Notes: a model not told the origin generated them from the letters alone. A stretch of 38,181 nt of DNA from Ferrovibrio sp036381655 (GCF_036381655.1 NZ_DASVCJ010000008.1:1-38181); one strand, 5' to 3'. Shown: positions 6,620 to 14,994, numbered from the stretch's first letter. Translations and numbers: made by a program.

Positions 6620-9366
6620 CCCGCTTCACTCTCGATGGCAAGACGATAGAGGCGCAGCCCGGCGAGACCATCTGGCAGGCGGCGCAGCGCCACGGCACCG
6701 ACATTCCGCATCTGTGCTACAGCCCGCAGCCGGGCTATCGCGCCGACGGCAACTGCCGCGCCTGCATGGTCGAGATCGACGGCGAGCGCGTGCTGGCGCC
6801 GAGCTGCAAGCGCCTGCCCAGCGAGGGCATGGTGGTGAAATCGGCCAGCGAGCGCGCCAGGCGCTCTCGCGAACTGGTCTTCGAATTGCTGGTTGCCGAT
6901 CAGCCCAGGCGCGAGGTCGCGCATGACGGCGATTCCAAGTTCTGGCACTGGGCCGAAGCGATCGGCGTGACCGAAAGCCGCTTTCCTGCGCGCGAGCATC
7001 AGCCGGCGCCGGACCGCAGCCACAGCGCCATGGCGGTCAATCTGGATGCCTGCATCCAGTGCAACCTCTGTGTACGCGCCTGCCGCGAGGTGCAGGGCAA
7101 CGACGTGATCGGCATGGCCTTCCGCGGCCATCACAGCGAGATCGTCTTCGACATGCAGGACCCGATGGGCAAGAGCACCTGCGTCGCCTGCGGCGAATGC
7201 GTGCAGGCCTGCCCGACCGGCGCGCTGACGCCGTCCACCCTGGTCGATGCGAAGAATGTCGCGGTTGCCAAGGCGGAACGGCATGTCGACAGCCTCTGCC
7301 CCTTCTGCGGCGTCGGCTGCCAGCTCACCTTCCACATCAAGGACGAGAAGATCCAGTACGTCACCGGCCGCGACGGCCCGGCCAATCGCGGCCGGCTTTG
7401 CGTGAAGGGCCGTTTCGGCTTCGACTACGTGCATCATCCGCACCGCCTGACCAAGCCGCTGATCCGCAAGGACGGCGTGCCCAAGCGCGGCGACGATGTG
7501 GTCGATCCGGCGAAACCGTTCACGCATTTCCGCGAGGCGAGCTGGGAGGAGGCGCTGGAGCGCGCCGCCGCCGGACTGAAGGCGATCCGCGATACGCGCG
7601 GCCCGAAGGCTCTGGCCGGCTTCGGCTCGGCGAAAGGCTCCAACGAGGAGGCCTATCTGTTCCAGAAGCTGGTGCGCGCCGGCTTCGGCAGCAACAATGT
7701 CGACCATTGCACGCGGCTATGCCATGCCTCGTCGGTGGCGGCGCTGATGGAAGGCATCGGCTCGGCGGCGGTCACCGCGCCGTTCTCGGCCGCGATGGAT
7801 GCCGAGGTCATCATCGTCATCGGCGCCAATCCGACGGTGAACCACCCCGTCGCCGCCACCTTCATCAAGAATGCCGTGCGGCAGAATGGCGCCAAGCTGA
7901 TCGTGATGGATCCGCGCGGCCAGGCGCTGGCGCGCTATGCCGCCTATAACCTGCGCTTCAAGGCCGGCGCCGACGTCGCCCTGCTCAATGCGATGCTGAA
8001 CGTGATCATCAGCGAGGGTTTGACCAATCCGGCCTATATCCAGCGCTTCGTCGACGGCTTCCCCGATGTCGAGCAGGCCGTGAAGGACGCCACGCCCGAG
8101 GCGATGGCGCCGCTCTGCGGCATCGCGCCGGACGTGATCCGCGAGGTCGCGCGGCTTTACGCCACCTCGAAGGCGTCCATCATCTTCTGGGGCATGGGCG
8201 TCTCGCAGCATGTGCATGGCACCGACAATGCCCGCTGCCTGATCGCGCTCGGCCTGATCACCGGCCAAGTCGGCCGCCCCGGCACCGGGCTGCACCCGCT
8301 GCGCGGCCAGAACAACGTGCAGGGCGCTTCCGATGCCGGTCTGATCCCGATGGTCTATCCCGATTACCAGTCGGTGGAGAATGTCGAGGTCGAAAAGGCC
8401 TTCGAAGCCGCCTGGGGCGTGTCCTCGCTCGATCCCAAGCGCGGCCTGACGGTGGTCGAGATCGTCCATGCCATCCTCGCCGGCGAGATCAGCGGCATGT
8501 ACATCATGGGCGAGAATCCGGCCATGTCGGATCCCGATGCCGCCCATGCGCGCGAGGCCCTGGCCAAGCTCGATCATCTCGTCGTGCAGGACATCTTCCT
8601 CACCGAGACCGCCTTCCATGCCGATGTGATCCTGCCGGCCTCGGCCTTCGCCGAGAAGACCGGCACCTTCACCAATACCGACCGCCGCGTGCAGATCGGC
8701 CGCGCCGCGCTGAAACCGCCCGGCGAGGCGCGGCAGGATTGGGAACTGATCCAGGAGATCGCCCGGCGCATCGGCCTGGACTGGCATTACCGCCATCCGC
8801 GCGATGTGTTCGCCGAAATGACGACGGTGATGCCCTCGCTGGAGGGGATCACCTGGGAGCGGCTGGAAGCCGAGGGCGCCGTCACCTATCCGCAGGGCCA
8901 GGAGATCATCTTCGGCGACGGCTTCCCGACGCAGAGCGGCCGCGGCCGCCTGGTGCCGACCAAGGTGACGCCGCCGGCGGAGGTGCCGGATGCCGAGTAT
9001 CCGATGGTGCTTTCGACCGGGCGCCTGCTCGAACATTGGCATACCGGCGCGATGACGCGGCGGGCGACGCAGCTCGATGCGCTCGAGCCGGAGGCGATGG
9101 CGCTGCTGCATCCGCGCGACATGGCGAAGATGAATCTGCGGCCCGGCGAGCGCGTGCGCGTCTCCACGAGGCGCGGCACCATCGAGCTGATGGCGCGCGC
9201 CGACCGCGATGTGGCGGAAGGCATGGTCTTCATCCCCTTCGCCTTCTTCGAGGCGGCGGCGAATCTGCTGACCAATCCGCAGCTCGATCCCTTCGGCAAG
9301 ATTCCGGAGTTCAAGTTCTGCGCCGCCAGGGTCGAGCCGGCCGCCGAGACCGTGCCGGCGGAATAG
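6616..9366 (+). CDS. NAD-dependent formate dehydrogenase, catalytic (alpha) subunit
   Basis: Oxidises formate to CO2 at a Mo- or W-bis-MGD site and feeds electrons to the diaphorase subunit. The 916 residues begin with a [2Fe-2S] domain (C34, C47, C50, C64). Two [4Fe-4S] sets follow (C146/149/152/156 and C189/192/195/199), then the fourth-cluster motif CPFCGVGC with C262. The active site is VDHCTRLCH, where Cys369 takes the selenocysteine position and His370 follows. A molybdopterin-dinucleotide-binding domain forms the C-terminus. The His ligand of the NuoG-type N-terminal cluster is not evident. Domain order fits cytosolic FdsA/Fdh1A enzymes; there is no Tat signal. The start overlaps the beta stop by 4 bp. 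No fdhD or fdsD accessory gene is adjacent, so maturation factors must lie elsewhere. Confidence 0.93.
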   Translation: MTRFTLDGKTIEAQPGETIWQAAQRHGTDIPHLCYSPQPGYRADGNCRACMVEIDGERVLAPSCKRLPSEGMVVKSASERARRSRELVFELLVADQPRREVAHDGDSKFWHWAEAIGVTESRFPAREHQPAPDRSHSAMAVNLDACIQCNLCVRACREVQGNDVIGMAFRGHHSEIVFDMQDPMGKSTCVACGECVQACPTGALTPSTLVDAKNVAVAKAERHVDSLCPFCGVGCQLTFHIKDEKIQYVTGRDGPANRGRLCVKGRFGFDYVHHPHRLTKPLIRKDGVPKRGDDVVDPAKPFTHFREASWEEALERAAAGLKAIRDTRGPKALAGFGSAKGSNEEAYLFQKLVRAGFGSNNVDHCTRLCHASSVAALMEGIGSAAVTAPFSAAMDAEVIIVIGANPTVNHPVAATFIKNAVRQNGAKLIVMDPRGQALARYAAYNLRFKAGADVALLNAMLNVIISEGLTNPAYIQRFVDGFPDVEQAVKDATPEAMAPLCGIAPDVIREVARLYATSKASIIFWGMGVSQHVHGTDNARCLIALGLITGQVGRPGTGLHPLRGQNNVQGASDAGLIPMVYPDYQSVENVEVEKAFEAAWGVSSLDPKRGLTVVEIVHAILAGEISGMYIMGENPAMSDPDAAHAREALAKLDHLVVQDIFLTETAFHADVILPASAFAEKTGTFTNTDRRVQIGRAALKPPGEARQDWELIQEIARRIGLDWHYRHPRDVFAEMTTVMPSLEGITWERLEAEGAVTYPQGQEIIFGDGFPTQSGRGRLVPTKVTPPAEVPDAEYPMVLSTGRLLEHWHTGAMTRRATQLDALEPEAMALLHPRDMAKMNLRPGERVRVSTRRGTIELMARADRDVAEGMVFIPFAFFEAAANLLTNPQLDPFGKIPEFKFCAARVEPAAETVPAE

Positions 9367-9380
9367 GCGTTCGCGTTCGT

Positions 9381-9412
9381 CATGCCCGGACCTGGTCCGG
9401 GCATGCGTTTTT
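9381..9412 (+). terminator. Rho-independent terminator of the formate dehydrogenase operon
   Basis: A perfect 12-bp inverted repeat (CATGCCCGGACC/GGTCCGGGCATG) around a single T is followed by CG and five Ts. It lies 15 bp past the alpha-subunit stop. There is no T-run on the other strand. The CCCGGACCTGGTCCGGG core resembles palindromes widely seen between genes in alphaproteobacteria. Confidence 0.85.
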
Positions 9413-9418
9413 CGCGGC

Positions 9419-10336
9419 TCAGGCGGCGCGCGCCGGCTTGAGGATCAGCGCCAGCGCGGTGGCCACCAGGGCGAGGGCGGCCAGTTCCGGCCAGCCCGGT
9501 TCCTCGCCCAGCATCAGCATGGACGAGAAGACCCCGACCACCGGGATCATTAGCGTGCTCAGGCCGCTGATGCCGGCCGGCAATTGCCGCACCAGGATGT
9601 TCCAGGCCCAGTAGCAGAAGACGAAGCAGATCGAGGCGTTGTAAAGGACCGCCAGCCAGGCGCCGGTGGAATAGAGCGCCCAGCGGTCGGATTCGAACAG
9701 CGGCGCCATGATGAAGATCGGGATGCCGCCGAGCAGCATCTGCCAGCCGACGAAGGGCACCGCCGCCATCGGCATGGGATATTTCTTCGTCAGCACGGTG
9801 CCGATCGCCCAGCTCAGGGCGGCGCAGAGCACCAGCGCCACGCCCAGCGGCGCCGCCGTCATCGCCTGCCATTCGCCGCCGACCAGCAGCGCCAGGCCGG
9901 CCAGCCCCACGGCAAGACCGGCGAGCTTCCAGCCGGTCAGCCGCTCATGCAGCACCACGGCGCTCATCGGCACGACCCAGAGCGGCATGGTGAAGGCCAG
10001 GATGGTGGTGCGGCCCGCCGGCAGCATCGACAGGCCATACAGCACGCAGACGTTCCAGCCGGTGATGTTGAACAGGCTGATCGCGGTCAGCTGCCAGCGA
10101 TGGCCGCGCGGAATGCCGAGCCGCATCCGCTTGAAGAAGGCGATGGCGAACAGGCCGATGGCGCCGCCGGCCAGGCAGAAGAGGCGGAAGGTGAAGACGG
10201 GAATCTCGTTCAGCGCGATCTTCATGATCGGCCAGTTGATGCCCCAGAACAGCGTCAGCAGCACCAGCAGGCCGAGCGACGAGGCGGAAATGGTATGGCT
10301 GGGGCTGCGCTGGGCGGCCGCGACAGTGTCCGTCAT
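9419..10336 (-). CDS. EamA/DMT-family transporter
   Basis: An inner-membrane drug/metabolite transporter of about 305 residues with ten predicted hydrophobic segments in two EamA repeats. The first repeat starts LLVLLTLFWGINWPIMK and the second LVLCAALSWAIGTVLTKK, the internal duplication typical of the family. Substrate cannot be told; amino-acid or metabolite efflux is usual. I chose the ATG at 10336 (MTDTVAAAQ, GGAAG about 11 bp upstream); a GTG at 10369 would add 11 residues. It is convergent with formate dehydrogenase and monocistronic. A TATAC-centred palindromic sequence just upstream (10355-10372) could be a promoter or operator element. Confidence 0.87.
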   Translation of the reverse strand: MTDTVAAAQRSPSHTISASSLGLLVLLTLFWGINWPIMKIALNEIPVFTFRLFCLAGGAIGLFAIAFFKRMRLGIPRGHRWQLTAISLFNITGWNVCVLYGLSMLPAGRTTILAFTMPLWVVPMSAVVLHERLTGWKLAGLAVGLAGLALLVGGEWQAMTAAPLGVALVLCAALSWAIGTVLTKKYPMPMAAVPFVGWQMLLGGIPIFIMAPLFESDRWALYSTGAWLAVLYNASICFVFCYWAWNILVRQLPAGISGLSTLMIPVVGVFSSMLMLGEEPGWPELAALALVATALALILKPARAA

Positions 10337-10404
10337 GGGGAGGGCGCTTCCGTTTGTATACGGACACACTAGCGCCTGGGCCGGCGCGAGGCTAGCGCAG
10401 CCGC

Positions 10405-10746
10405 CTAAAGCAGCTTGAGCACGTTTTCCGGCGGACGGCCCAGCACCGCCCGCCCGTCATGCACGAAGATCGGCCGCTCCAGCGCGGCGGGATGGGCGAC
10501 GAGGCCGGCGATCAGCGCTTCTTCGGGCATGTCGGCCGACAGGCCGGCTTCCGCGCCCTCGGTCTTGCGCAGCACGTCGCGCGGTTTCAGGCCGGCCAGG
10601 CGCAGGACGCGCTTGAGCTCCTCGGCCGAGGGCGGCGTCTTCAGATACTCGACGATCTGCGGCTCGACGCCGCGCTCCTGCAGCAGGGCAAGAGCCTGGC
10701 GCGATTTCGAGCAGCGCGGGTTGTGATAGAGAAGGGTCTCCGCCAT
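10405..10746 (-). CDS. arsC: Arsenate reductase, glutaredoxin-coupled ArsC family
   Basis: Reduces arsenate to arsenite with glutathione/glutaredoxin. The 113 residues show the catalytic Cys12 in YHNPRCSKSR and three arginines at the places of the E. coli anion-binding set: Arg60 (DVLRK), Arg91 (ERPIF) and Arg104 (LGRPPENVL). This separates it from YffB/Spx-like relatives that lack the set. The ATG at 10746 has AGGAT upstream; a longer frame to 10938 crosses the divergent gene and is rejected. No arsR, arsB or acr3 is nearby, so it is an isolated reductase of the kind often found as a housekeeping gene. Confidence 0.85.
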   Translation of the reverse strand: MAETLLYHNPRCSKSRQALALLQERGVEPQIVEYLKTPPSAEELKRVLRLAGLKPRDVLRKTEGAEAGLSADMPEEALIAGLVAHPAALERPIFVHDGRAVLGRPPENVLKLL

Positions 10747-10816
10747 GGTCACGATCCTGTCGCCATACTCTGCAAGAAAGCTTGTAGAATAGATACTTAG
10801 CATCGGGTGGGGACGG

Positions 10817-10844
10817 TTGCAATTTGATCGGCGATGGCTAAATA
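10817..10844 (+). promoter_or_regulatory. Candidate sigma-70 promoter giving a near-leaderless mRNA
   Basis: TTGCAA (10817-10822), a 16-bp spacer and TAAATA (10839-10844) form a plausible -35/-10 pair. A start point 7-8 bp later falls at about 10851-10852, directly before the ATG at 10853, which lacks any Shine-Dalgarno sequence. Confidence 0.35.
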
Positions 10845-10852
10845 CTGACATT

Positions 10853-11671
10853 ATGAGCCACCGCTGGACCCTGGACGACATTCCCTGGGACCGGTTCGAC
10901 CCGAGCAAGGTCGATCCAGAGTTGCTGCGCGCCGTCAAGGCTGCCGCCCTGGTCGAGCATAATGCCGACGATTACGTCACGTATCTGTGCAATGTCTTCG
11001 CCGACGACGCCGAATTCTGCGGCGTGGCGCGCTGGTGGGGCGAGGAGGAAGTCCAGCATGGCCGCGCGCTGGCGCGCTGGGCGCAACTGGCCGATCCGGG
11101 CTTCGATCCGGCACTGGCGCTGAAGCGGTTCAACGAAGGCTTCCGCCTGCCGCTGGATGCGACGGCCTCGGTGCGCGGCAGCCGCAGCGGCGAACTGGTG
11201 GCGCGCTGCGTGGTGGAATGCGGCACTTCGAGCTTCTACAGCGCGATCCGCGACGCCACCGACGAGCCGGTGCTCAAGATCGTCGCCGGCAAGATCGCCG
11301 CCGACGAGTTCCGGCATTTCAAGCTGTTCTACGATCATCTGCATCGCTATCTGCAGCGCCAGCCGCTGAGCCGCATGCGGCGCCTGCTGGTCGCGCTTGG
11401 CCGCATGCAGGAGGCCAGCGACGACGAACTGGCCATGGCCTATTGGTGCGGCAATGGCTGCGAGGGCAGCTACGACCGCAAGCGGCAAAGCGCGGCCTAT
11501 GAGCTGCGCGCCAGCAGCGTCTATCGCTTCGGCCATATCCAGCGCGGGCTGGGCATGGCGCTGAAGGCCTGCGACATCGACCCGCAGGGCCGGTTCAGCC
11601 GCTGGTTCGCCGCGCTGATCTGGCGCGTGATGCAATGGCGCCGGGGCCGGCTTGCCGCGATCGCCACCTGA
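10853..11671 (+). CDS. Ferritin-like diiron protein, acyl-ACP-desaturase-like fold
   Basis: A 272-residue soluble helical protein. The spacing of acidic residues and histidines fits a carboxylate-bridged diiron site: Glu35 (VEHNADDY), Glu66-x2-His69 (EEEVQH), Glu122 (VVECGTSSF) and Glu152-x2-His155 (DEFRHF). This double ExxH pattern is shared by acyl-ACP desaturases, ribonucleotide reductase R2 and similar oxidases. The exact reaction is unknown. The start at MSHRWTLDD is the first ATG; a TTG at 10817 would add 12 residues but overlaps a good promoter. It is divergent from arsC (106 bp apart) and followed by a PAS_5 gene 48 bp downstream, possibly cotranscribed. Confidence 0.72.
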   Translation: MSHRWTLDDIPWDRFDPSKVDPELLRAVKAAALVEHNADDYVTYLCNVFADDAEFCGVARWWGEEEVQHGRALARWAQLADPGFDPALALKRFNEGFRLPLDATASVRGSRSGELVARCVVECGTSSFYSAIRDATDEPVLKIVAGKIAADEFRHFKLFYDHLHRYLQRQPLSRMRRLLVALGRMQEASDDELAMAYWCGNGCEGSYDRKRQSAAYELRASSVYRFGHIQRGLGMALKACDIDPQGRFSRWFAALIWRVMQWRRGRLAAIAT

Positions 11672-11719
11672 AGCGAAATTTAGGTTGCCCCGATTTCCAT
11701 TCGGCTTAGGCTAAAGGGG

Positions 11720-12208
11720 ATGGGGCAGGAAACGCCACCGCTCGGACGCTACAGCCTGGTTGCGGAATCGGACCTCGATCCGCGGCTGAAGGGATTGCTG
11801 CGGTACTGGGAAGGCAAGCGCGGCGGCCGGGCCTATCCCGCGCGTCCCGATATCGATCCGCTCGAATTGAAGCCGGTGCTGGGCAATATCGCCCTGATCG
11901 ACGTCGTGCGGCAGGAGGATGCCGGCCTGCGTTTCCGCTATAGGCTGTTCGGCACCGAATTCGTTTTCTATCACGGCACCGACCTGACCGGGCATTGGCT
12001 GGATGAGATTCCGAATGCCGATTTCCGCGACGCGCTGATCGCGATGTACACCACCGTCGTCAATGACGGCCAACTCCGGATGGTGTCCTACGATTACATG
12101 CTGGAAAGCCGGCGCCACCGTTTCCAGGCCTTGATCCTGCCGCTCTCGAGCAACGATCAGGCGATCGACATCATCCTGGCCTGCGGCGTGCCGGTCGCCG
12201 TTTTCTAG
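11720..12208 (+). CDS. PAS_5-family (DUF1457) domain protein, second copy
   Basis: A 162-residue stand-alone PAS_5 protein, paralogous to the one at 1791-2357. Shared blocks are PDIDPLELKP, FRYRLFGTEFV, DLTGHWLDEIP and the closing IDIILACGV strand. No output domain is attached. The ATG at 11720 immediately follows AAAGGGG, which is too close for an ideal ribosome-binding site, so a short leader or a slightly later start is possible. It lies 48 bp after the ferritin-like gene and ends 13 bp before the convergent hydrolase. Function unknown. Confidence 0.8.
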   Translation: MGQETPPLGRYSLVAESDLDPRLKGLLRYWEGKRGGRAYPARPDIDPLELKPVLGNIALIDVVRQEDAGLRFRYRLFGTEFVFYHGTDLTGHWLDEIPNADFRDALIAMYTTVVNDGQLRMVSYDYMLESRRHRFQALILPLSSNDQAIDIILACGVPVAVF

Positions 12209-12221
12209 ATCTTGCTGTTGC

Positions 12222-13001
12222 TCAGCCGGCATGGCCGTCCAGCCAGTCGGCCAGCAGCGCGGTGACCCCGGTTTCGCGCGGCTCGCCGAATATGAAATGG
12301 CTCATCTCCGGAATCTCGCGATACACGGCGCGTTTGGCATAGGAGCGCGCCACGGCGCGGCAGGTCGGCGCCGGCGTGATCTTGTCCTCGCTGCCGGCGA
12401 TGACCAGCACGGGAATCTGCACGCGATGGCTGCTGACATGGCTGGCTGCCTGCCAGTCGAGCCACCAGGTCAGCGCCTCGAACAGCACGCGGCCGGATTC
12501 CGGCACCATGCGCGCGAAGATGTCGCGCCGCAAGGCCGGCGGCACGCGATCCATCGAGAACTGTTCGGCGATCTTGAAATCGGGCATCAGGCTTTTGCGC
12601 CATAGGTCATGCGTCTTCCACAGCAGGCCGATTGCGCCCTCGATCTCCTCGCGCGTGCGCGGCAGCACGCCCCAGGGCGCCACCGGCGCCAGCAGGACGG
12701 CCGCCCTGGCCAGACCTTTCGCCGCAAGCTGCTGCGCCAGCAGGCCGCCGAGCGAATGGCCGATCAGCACCGGCTTTTGCGGCAGCCGCGCGATCTCGTC
12801 TTCCAGCGCGCGGCGGTAATCGGCGATGCCCAGATGGCGCAGCTTGGGATGCGGCGGCTGGCCGGCATGATCGACGCCATGCAAAGGCAGGTCGGGCGCA
12901 TGGGTCTTCCAGCCGCGCCGGCTGAGTTCGGCGCGCAGCCGTTCAAAGACCCAGCCGCCGACGAAGGCGCCATGGATCAGAAGAGCCTCGCCCTTGCTCA
13001 G
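12222..13001 (-). CDS. Alpha/beta hydrolase, apparent CTG start coupled to rppH
   Basis: A serine hydrolase of about 259 residues. The triad is visible: Ser83 in GHSLGG, Asp206 in GSEDKITP and His235 in MSHFIFGE. The oxyanion loop is LLIHGAF near residues 7-13. The frame carrying that N-terminal strand is closed by an in-frame TGA at about 13032 and holds no ATG, GTG or TTG before the TTG at 12884. Starting at 12884 would delete the first strand and the oxyanion HG. The best start is CTG at 13001, overlapping the rppH stop as CTGA (4 bp), the same coupled layout as speD/speE. ATT a few codons upstream is an alternative. Substrate unknown. Confidence 0.78.
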   Translation of the reverse strand: MSKGEALLIHGAFVGGWVFERLRAELSRRGWKTHAPDLPLHGVDHAGQPPHPKLRHLGIADYRRALEDEIARLPQKPVLIGHSLGGLLAQQLAAKGLARAAVLLAPVAPWGVLPRTREEIEGAIGLLWKTHDLWRKSLMPDFKIAEQFSMDRVPPALRRDIFARMVPESGRVLFEALTWWLDWQAASHVSSHRVQIPVLVIAGSEDKITPAPTCRAVARSYAKRAVYREIPEMSHFIFGEPRETGVTALLADWLDGHAG

Positions 13002-13507
13002 CTTCGCACCCGGTCGGCAAATTCCGCGACGATCATCTCATAGATCGGCCGCTTGAACGGCACGATGAGATCGGGCAGCGCGCGGAACGGCCGCCAGCAC
13101 CATGCCTTGAACTCGGGTTCGGCCGTGGCGATGTTGATGTCGCTGTCGCGGCCCTTGAAGCGTGCCAGGTACCATTTCTGCCGCTGGCCGCGATAGCGGC
13201 CGTTCCAGACCTTGTCGGCGATCTCCGGCGGCAATTCGTAGCTGAGCCAGCCGCGGCTTTCGGCGATGACATCGACCAGGCCGGCGCCGACGCCGATCTC
13301 CTCTTCCATTTCGCGCAGGGCGGCGGCGCGCGGGTCCTCGCCGGGATCGATGCCGCCCTGCGGCATCTGCCAGGCTTCCGCCGTCTGATCGATGCGCTGG
13401 CCGACGAAGACCTCGTCGGCGGCATTCAGCAGCACGACGCCGACGCCCTCGCGATAGGGTCTTTGCTCATACGGCAGACATGCGCCGTCGCCGAAGGAAG
13501 AAGGCAT
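12998..13507 (-). CDS. rppH: RNA pyrophosphohydrolase (Nudix)
   Basis: Removes pyrophosphate from the 5' end of mRNAs, starting RNase E-type decay. The 169 residues carry the full Nudix box, GGIDPGEDP followed by REMEEEIGV (G-x5-E-x7-REUxEExGU), after the typical opening YREGVGVVLLN. The length and the region WYLARFKGRDSDINI fit RppH rather than MutT. It ends the housekeeping run after ctpA and the deacetylase, its usual alphaproteobacterial place. The stop overlaps the hydrolase start. Confidence 0.92.
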   Translation of the reverse strand: MPSSFGDGACLPYEQRPYREGVGVVLLNAADEVFVGQRIDQTAEAWQMPQGGIDPGEDPRAAALREMEEEIGVGAGLVDVIAESRGWLSYELPPEIADKVWNGRYRGQRQKWYLARFKGRDSDINIATAEPEFKAWCWRPFRALPDLIVPFKRPIYEMIVAEFADRVRS

Positions 13508-13572
13508 GGAAATCTCCTTTGCCGCGCCCGCCAGGCTGTGTCGGTCACGCCGTTGCCCGGGCGGGCGGCGGG

Positions 13573-14922
13573 CTATTCCAGGGTCTGCCGGTTGGCCATC
13601 GCCGAGACCGGCGCGAGCGCAAAGCCCTTGGACTCGAGCGTGGCCGTCCAGGCGAGCAGCCGTTCCAGCGTGACGGGATAAGGGGAAGCCGAGCCGATGG
13701 CAATACCGTTCAGCCGGGCGATCCGTTCCAGTTCCTCCAGCCGCGCATCGACGAGCTGCGCGGTCGGCAGGGCATCGATCTGCCGGTTGGCAAAGGCATA
13801 GACGCCGCCGACATCGCGCATCATCCGGGCGGCGACGCTGTGCGCTGCCGAGCGGGTGTCGAAGAACATCAGCCCGCGCGCCTTGAGCGCGGCCGCGACG
13901 AAATGCATTTGCTCGGGCGAGGAGGTGTATTTGCCGCCCATCAGGTTGGTGAAACCGATATAGCCCGGCACCCGCGCCAGCGCCCAGTCGAGCCGGCGGG
14001 TATTCTCCTCGCTGTTCAGCGCGGTCAGCAGGGTATGCGGGCCCGGATCGCTGGAGGGATAATCGAACGGCTCCATCGGCAGGCCGAGCAGCACTTCATG
14101 GCCGGCGTTGCGGGTCAGTTCGACCTGGGCGGCAAGGTCGGGGGCGTAAGGATTGAAGGCGAAGCTGATCGCAGGCGGCAGCCGCTCGGCGGCCAGCGCG
14201 GTCAATTGCCGGTTCAGGCCCATGCCGCGCAGGACGACGGCGATGCGCGACCGGTTGGCCGGCTCCTGGAACGGCCGCGCATAGGCGCTCCAGGGCTGCC
14301 GGCCATCGGCGCCGATCTTCGGCACCAGGCCGCGCGGCGTACTCTCGCTCAGGGCCGGATCGGGCGCGATCAGCAATCCGCTCGGCAGCCGGCCGATGCC
14401 GGCCGGCGCGGCGGGGCGTTGCGCCTGCTGCTCCGGCGTCAGCTTGGCCTCGGGCGGCAGGGCGAGCCGCGCCACGCCGATGATGACTTCCGAGCCGGGC
14501 AATGCGGTCAGCGACTGCCCGGTGACGACCAGCCAGCCGCCGCTGCCGGCGAGCAGCAGCAGGACCAGGGTCCAGGCCCCCAGCAGCAGGCGGCGATTGA
14601 CGGTCTCGGCATTGCCGCGCAGGAAGGGCGGCCAGAGGATCAGGCCGATCAGGCGGAAAAAACGCCCGAGCTTGTGCTTGAAGCCCTCGCGCCTTGGCAG
14701 GGGGCCGTCCGCCGGCGCGCCCTGCCCATCCGGGGGCGGCTCGTCGGGGCCGCCGGTGATGCTCTGGATCAGGTCGGCATCGTCATGCGCGCCGCCCAGG
14801 TCGATCGGCACCGCGGGCCTTTTCCGCCGCCTGAACAGGCGGCTGAGCAAGCCCGGCGGGCGCGCGGCTCCCGGCAGCGTGCGATCATCCGGGCTGGCAT
14901 GCAGTTCAGACGGTTCGGCCAT
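13573..14922 (-). CDS. Divergent polysaccharide deacetylase family protein
   Basis: A 449-residue inner-membrane-anchored protein of the Polysacc_deac_2 family. The first 110 residues are charged and Pro-rich, a single membrane span follows (about 111-135, LLLGAWTLVLLLLAG), then a periplasmic segment and the deacetylase-like NodB-fold domain from about 215 (RIAVVLRGMGLN) to the end. In canonical family members that strand reads as VIDDxG; here it is VLRGMG, so the first Asp pair is replaced. Downstream landmarks such as GHEVLLGLPMEP and FFDTRS are kept. It sits between ctpA and rppH, the standard context, and probably acts with EnvC/CtpA in the cell envelope; its reaction is unproven. Confidence 0.87.
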   Translation of the reverse strand: MAEPSELHASPDDRTLPGAARPPGLLSRLFRRRKRPAVPIDLGGAHDDADLIQSITGGPDEPPPDGQGAPADGPLPRREGFKHKLGRFFRLIGLILWPPFLRGNAETVNRRLLLGAWTLVLLLLAGSGGWLVVTGQSLTALPGSEVIIGVARLALPPEAKLTPEQQAQRPAAPAGIGRLPSGLLIAPDPALSESTPRGLVPKIGADGRQPWSAYARPFQEPANRSRIAVVLRGMGLNRQLTALAAERLPPAISFAFNPYAPDLAAQVELTRNAGHEVLLGLPMEPFDYPSSDPGPHTLLTALNSEENTRRLDWALARVPGYIGFTNLMGGKYTSSPEQMHFVAAALKARGLMFFDTRSAAHSVAARMMRDVGGVYAFANRQIDALPTAQLVDARLEELERIARLNGIAIGSASPYPVTLERLLAWTATLESKGFALAPVSAMANRQTLE

Positions 14923-14994
14923 TGCAGCGTCTCAAGCCCTGCAGCATAGGCCGGTGCTTATTAACGATCGCTTGACGAAGCCCGCCGCGAATCC

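Noticed and set aside
6597..6622. TGA at the beta/alpha junction, or in the alpha subunit, as selenocysteine
   Set aside because: The TGA is an ordinary ATGA stop-start overlap, and the alpha-subunit active site has a Cys codon at the selenocysteine position.
9355..9419. A bidirectional terminator serving the EamA gene too
   Set aside because: The hairpin is symmetric, but only the + strand has a T-run after it.
10405..10746. An arsenic-resistance operon
   Set aside because: Only the reductase is present; no arsR, arsB, acr3 or arsH within reach.
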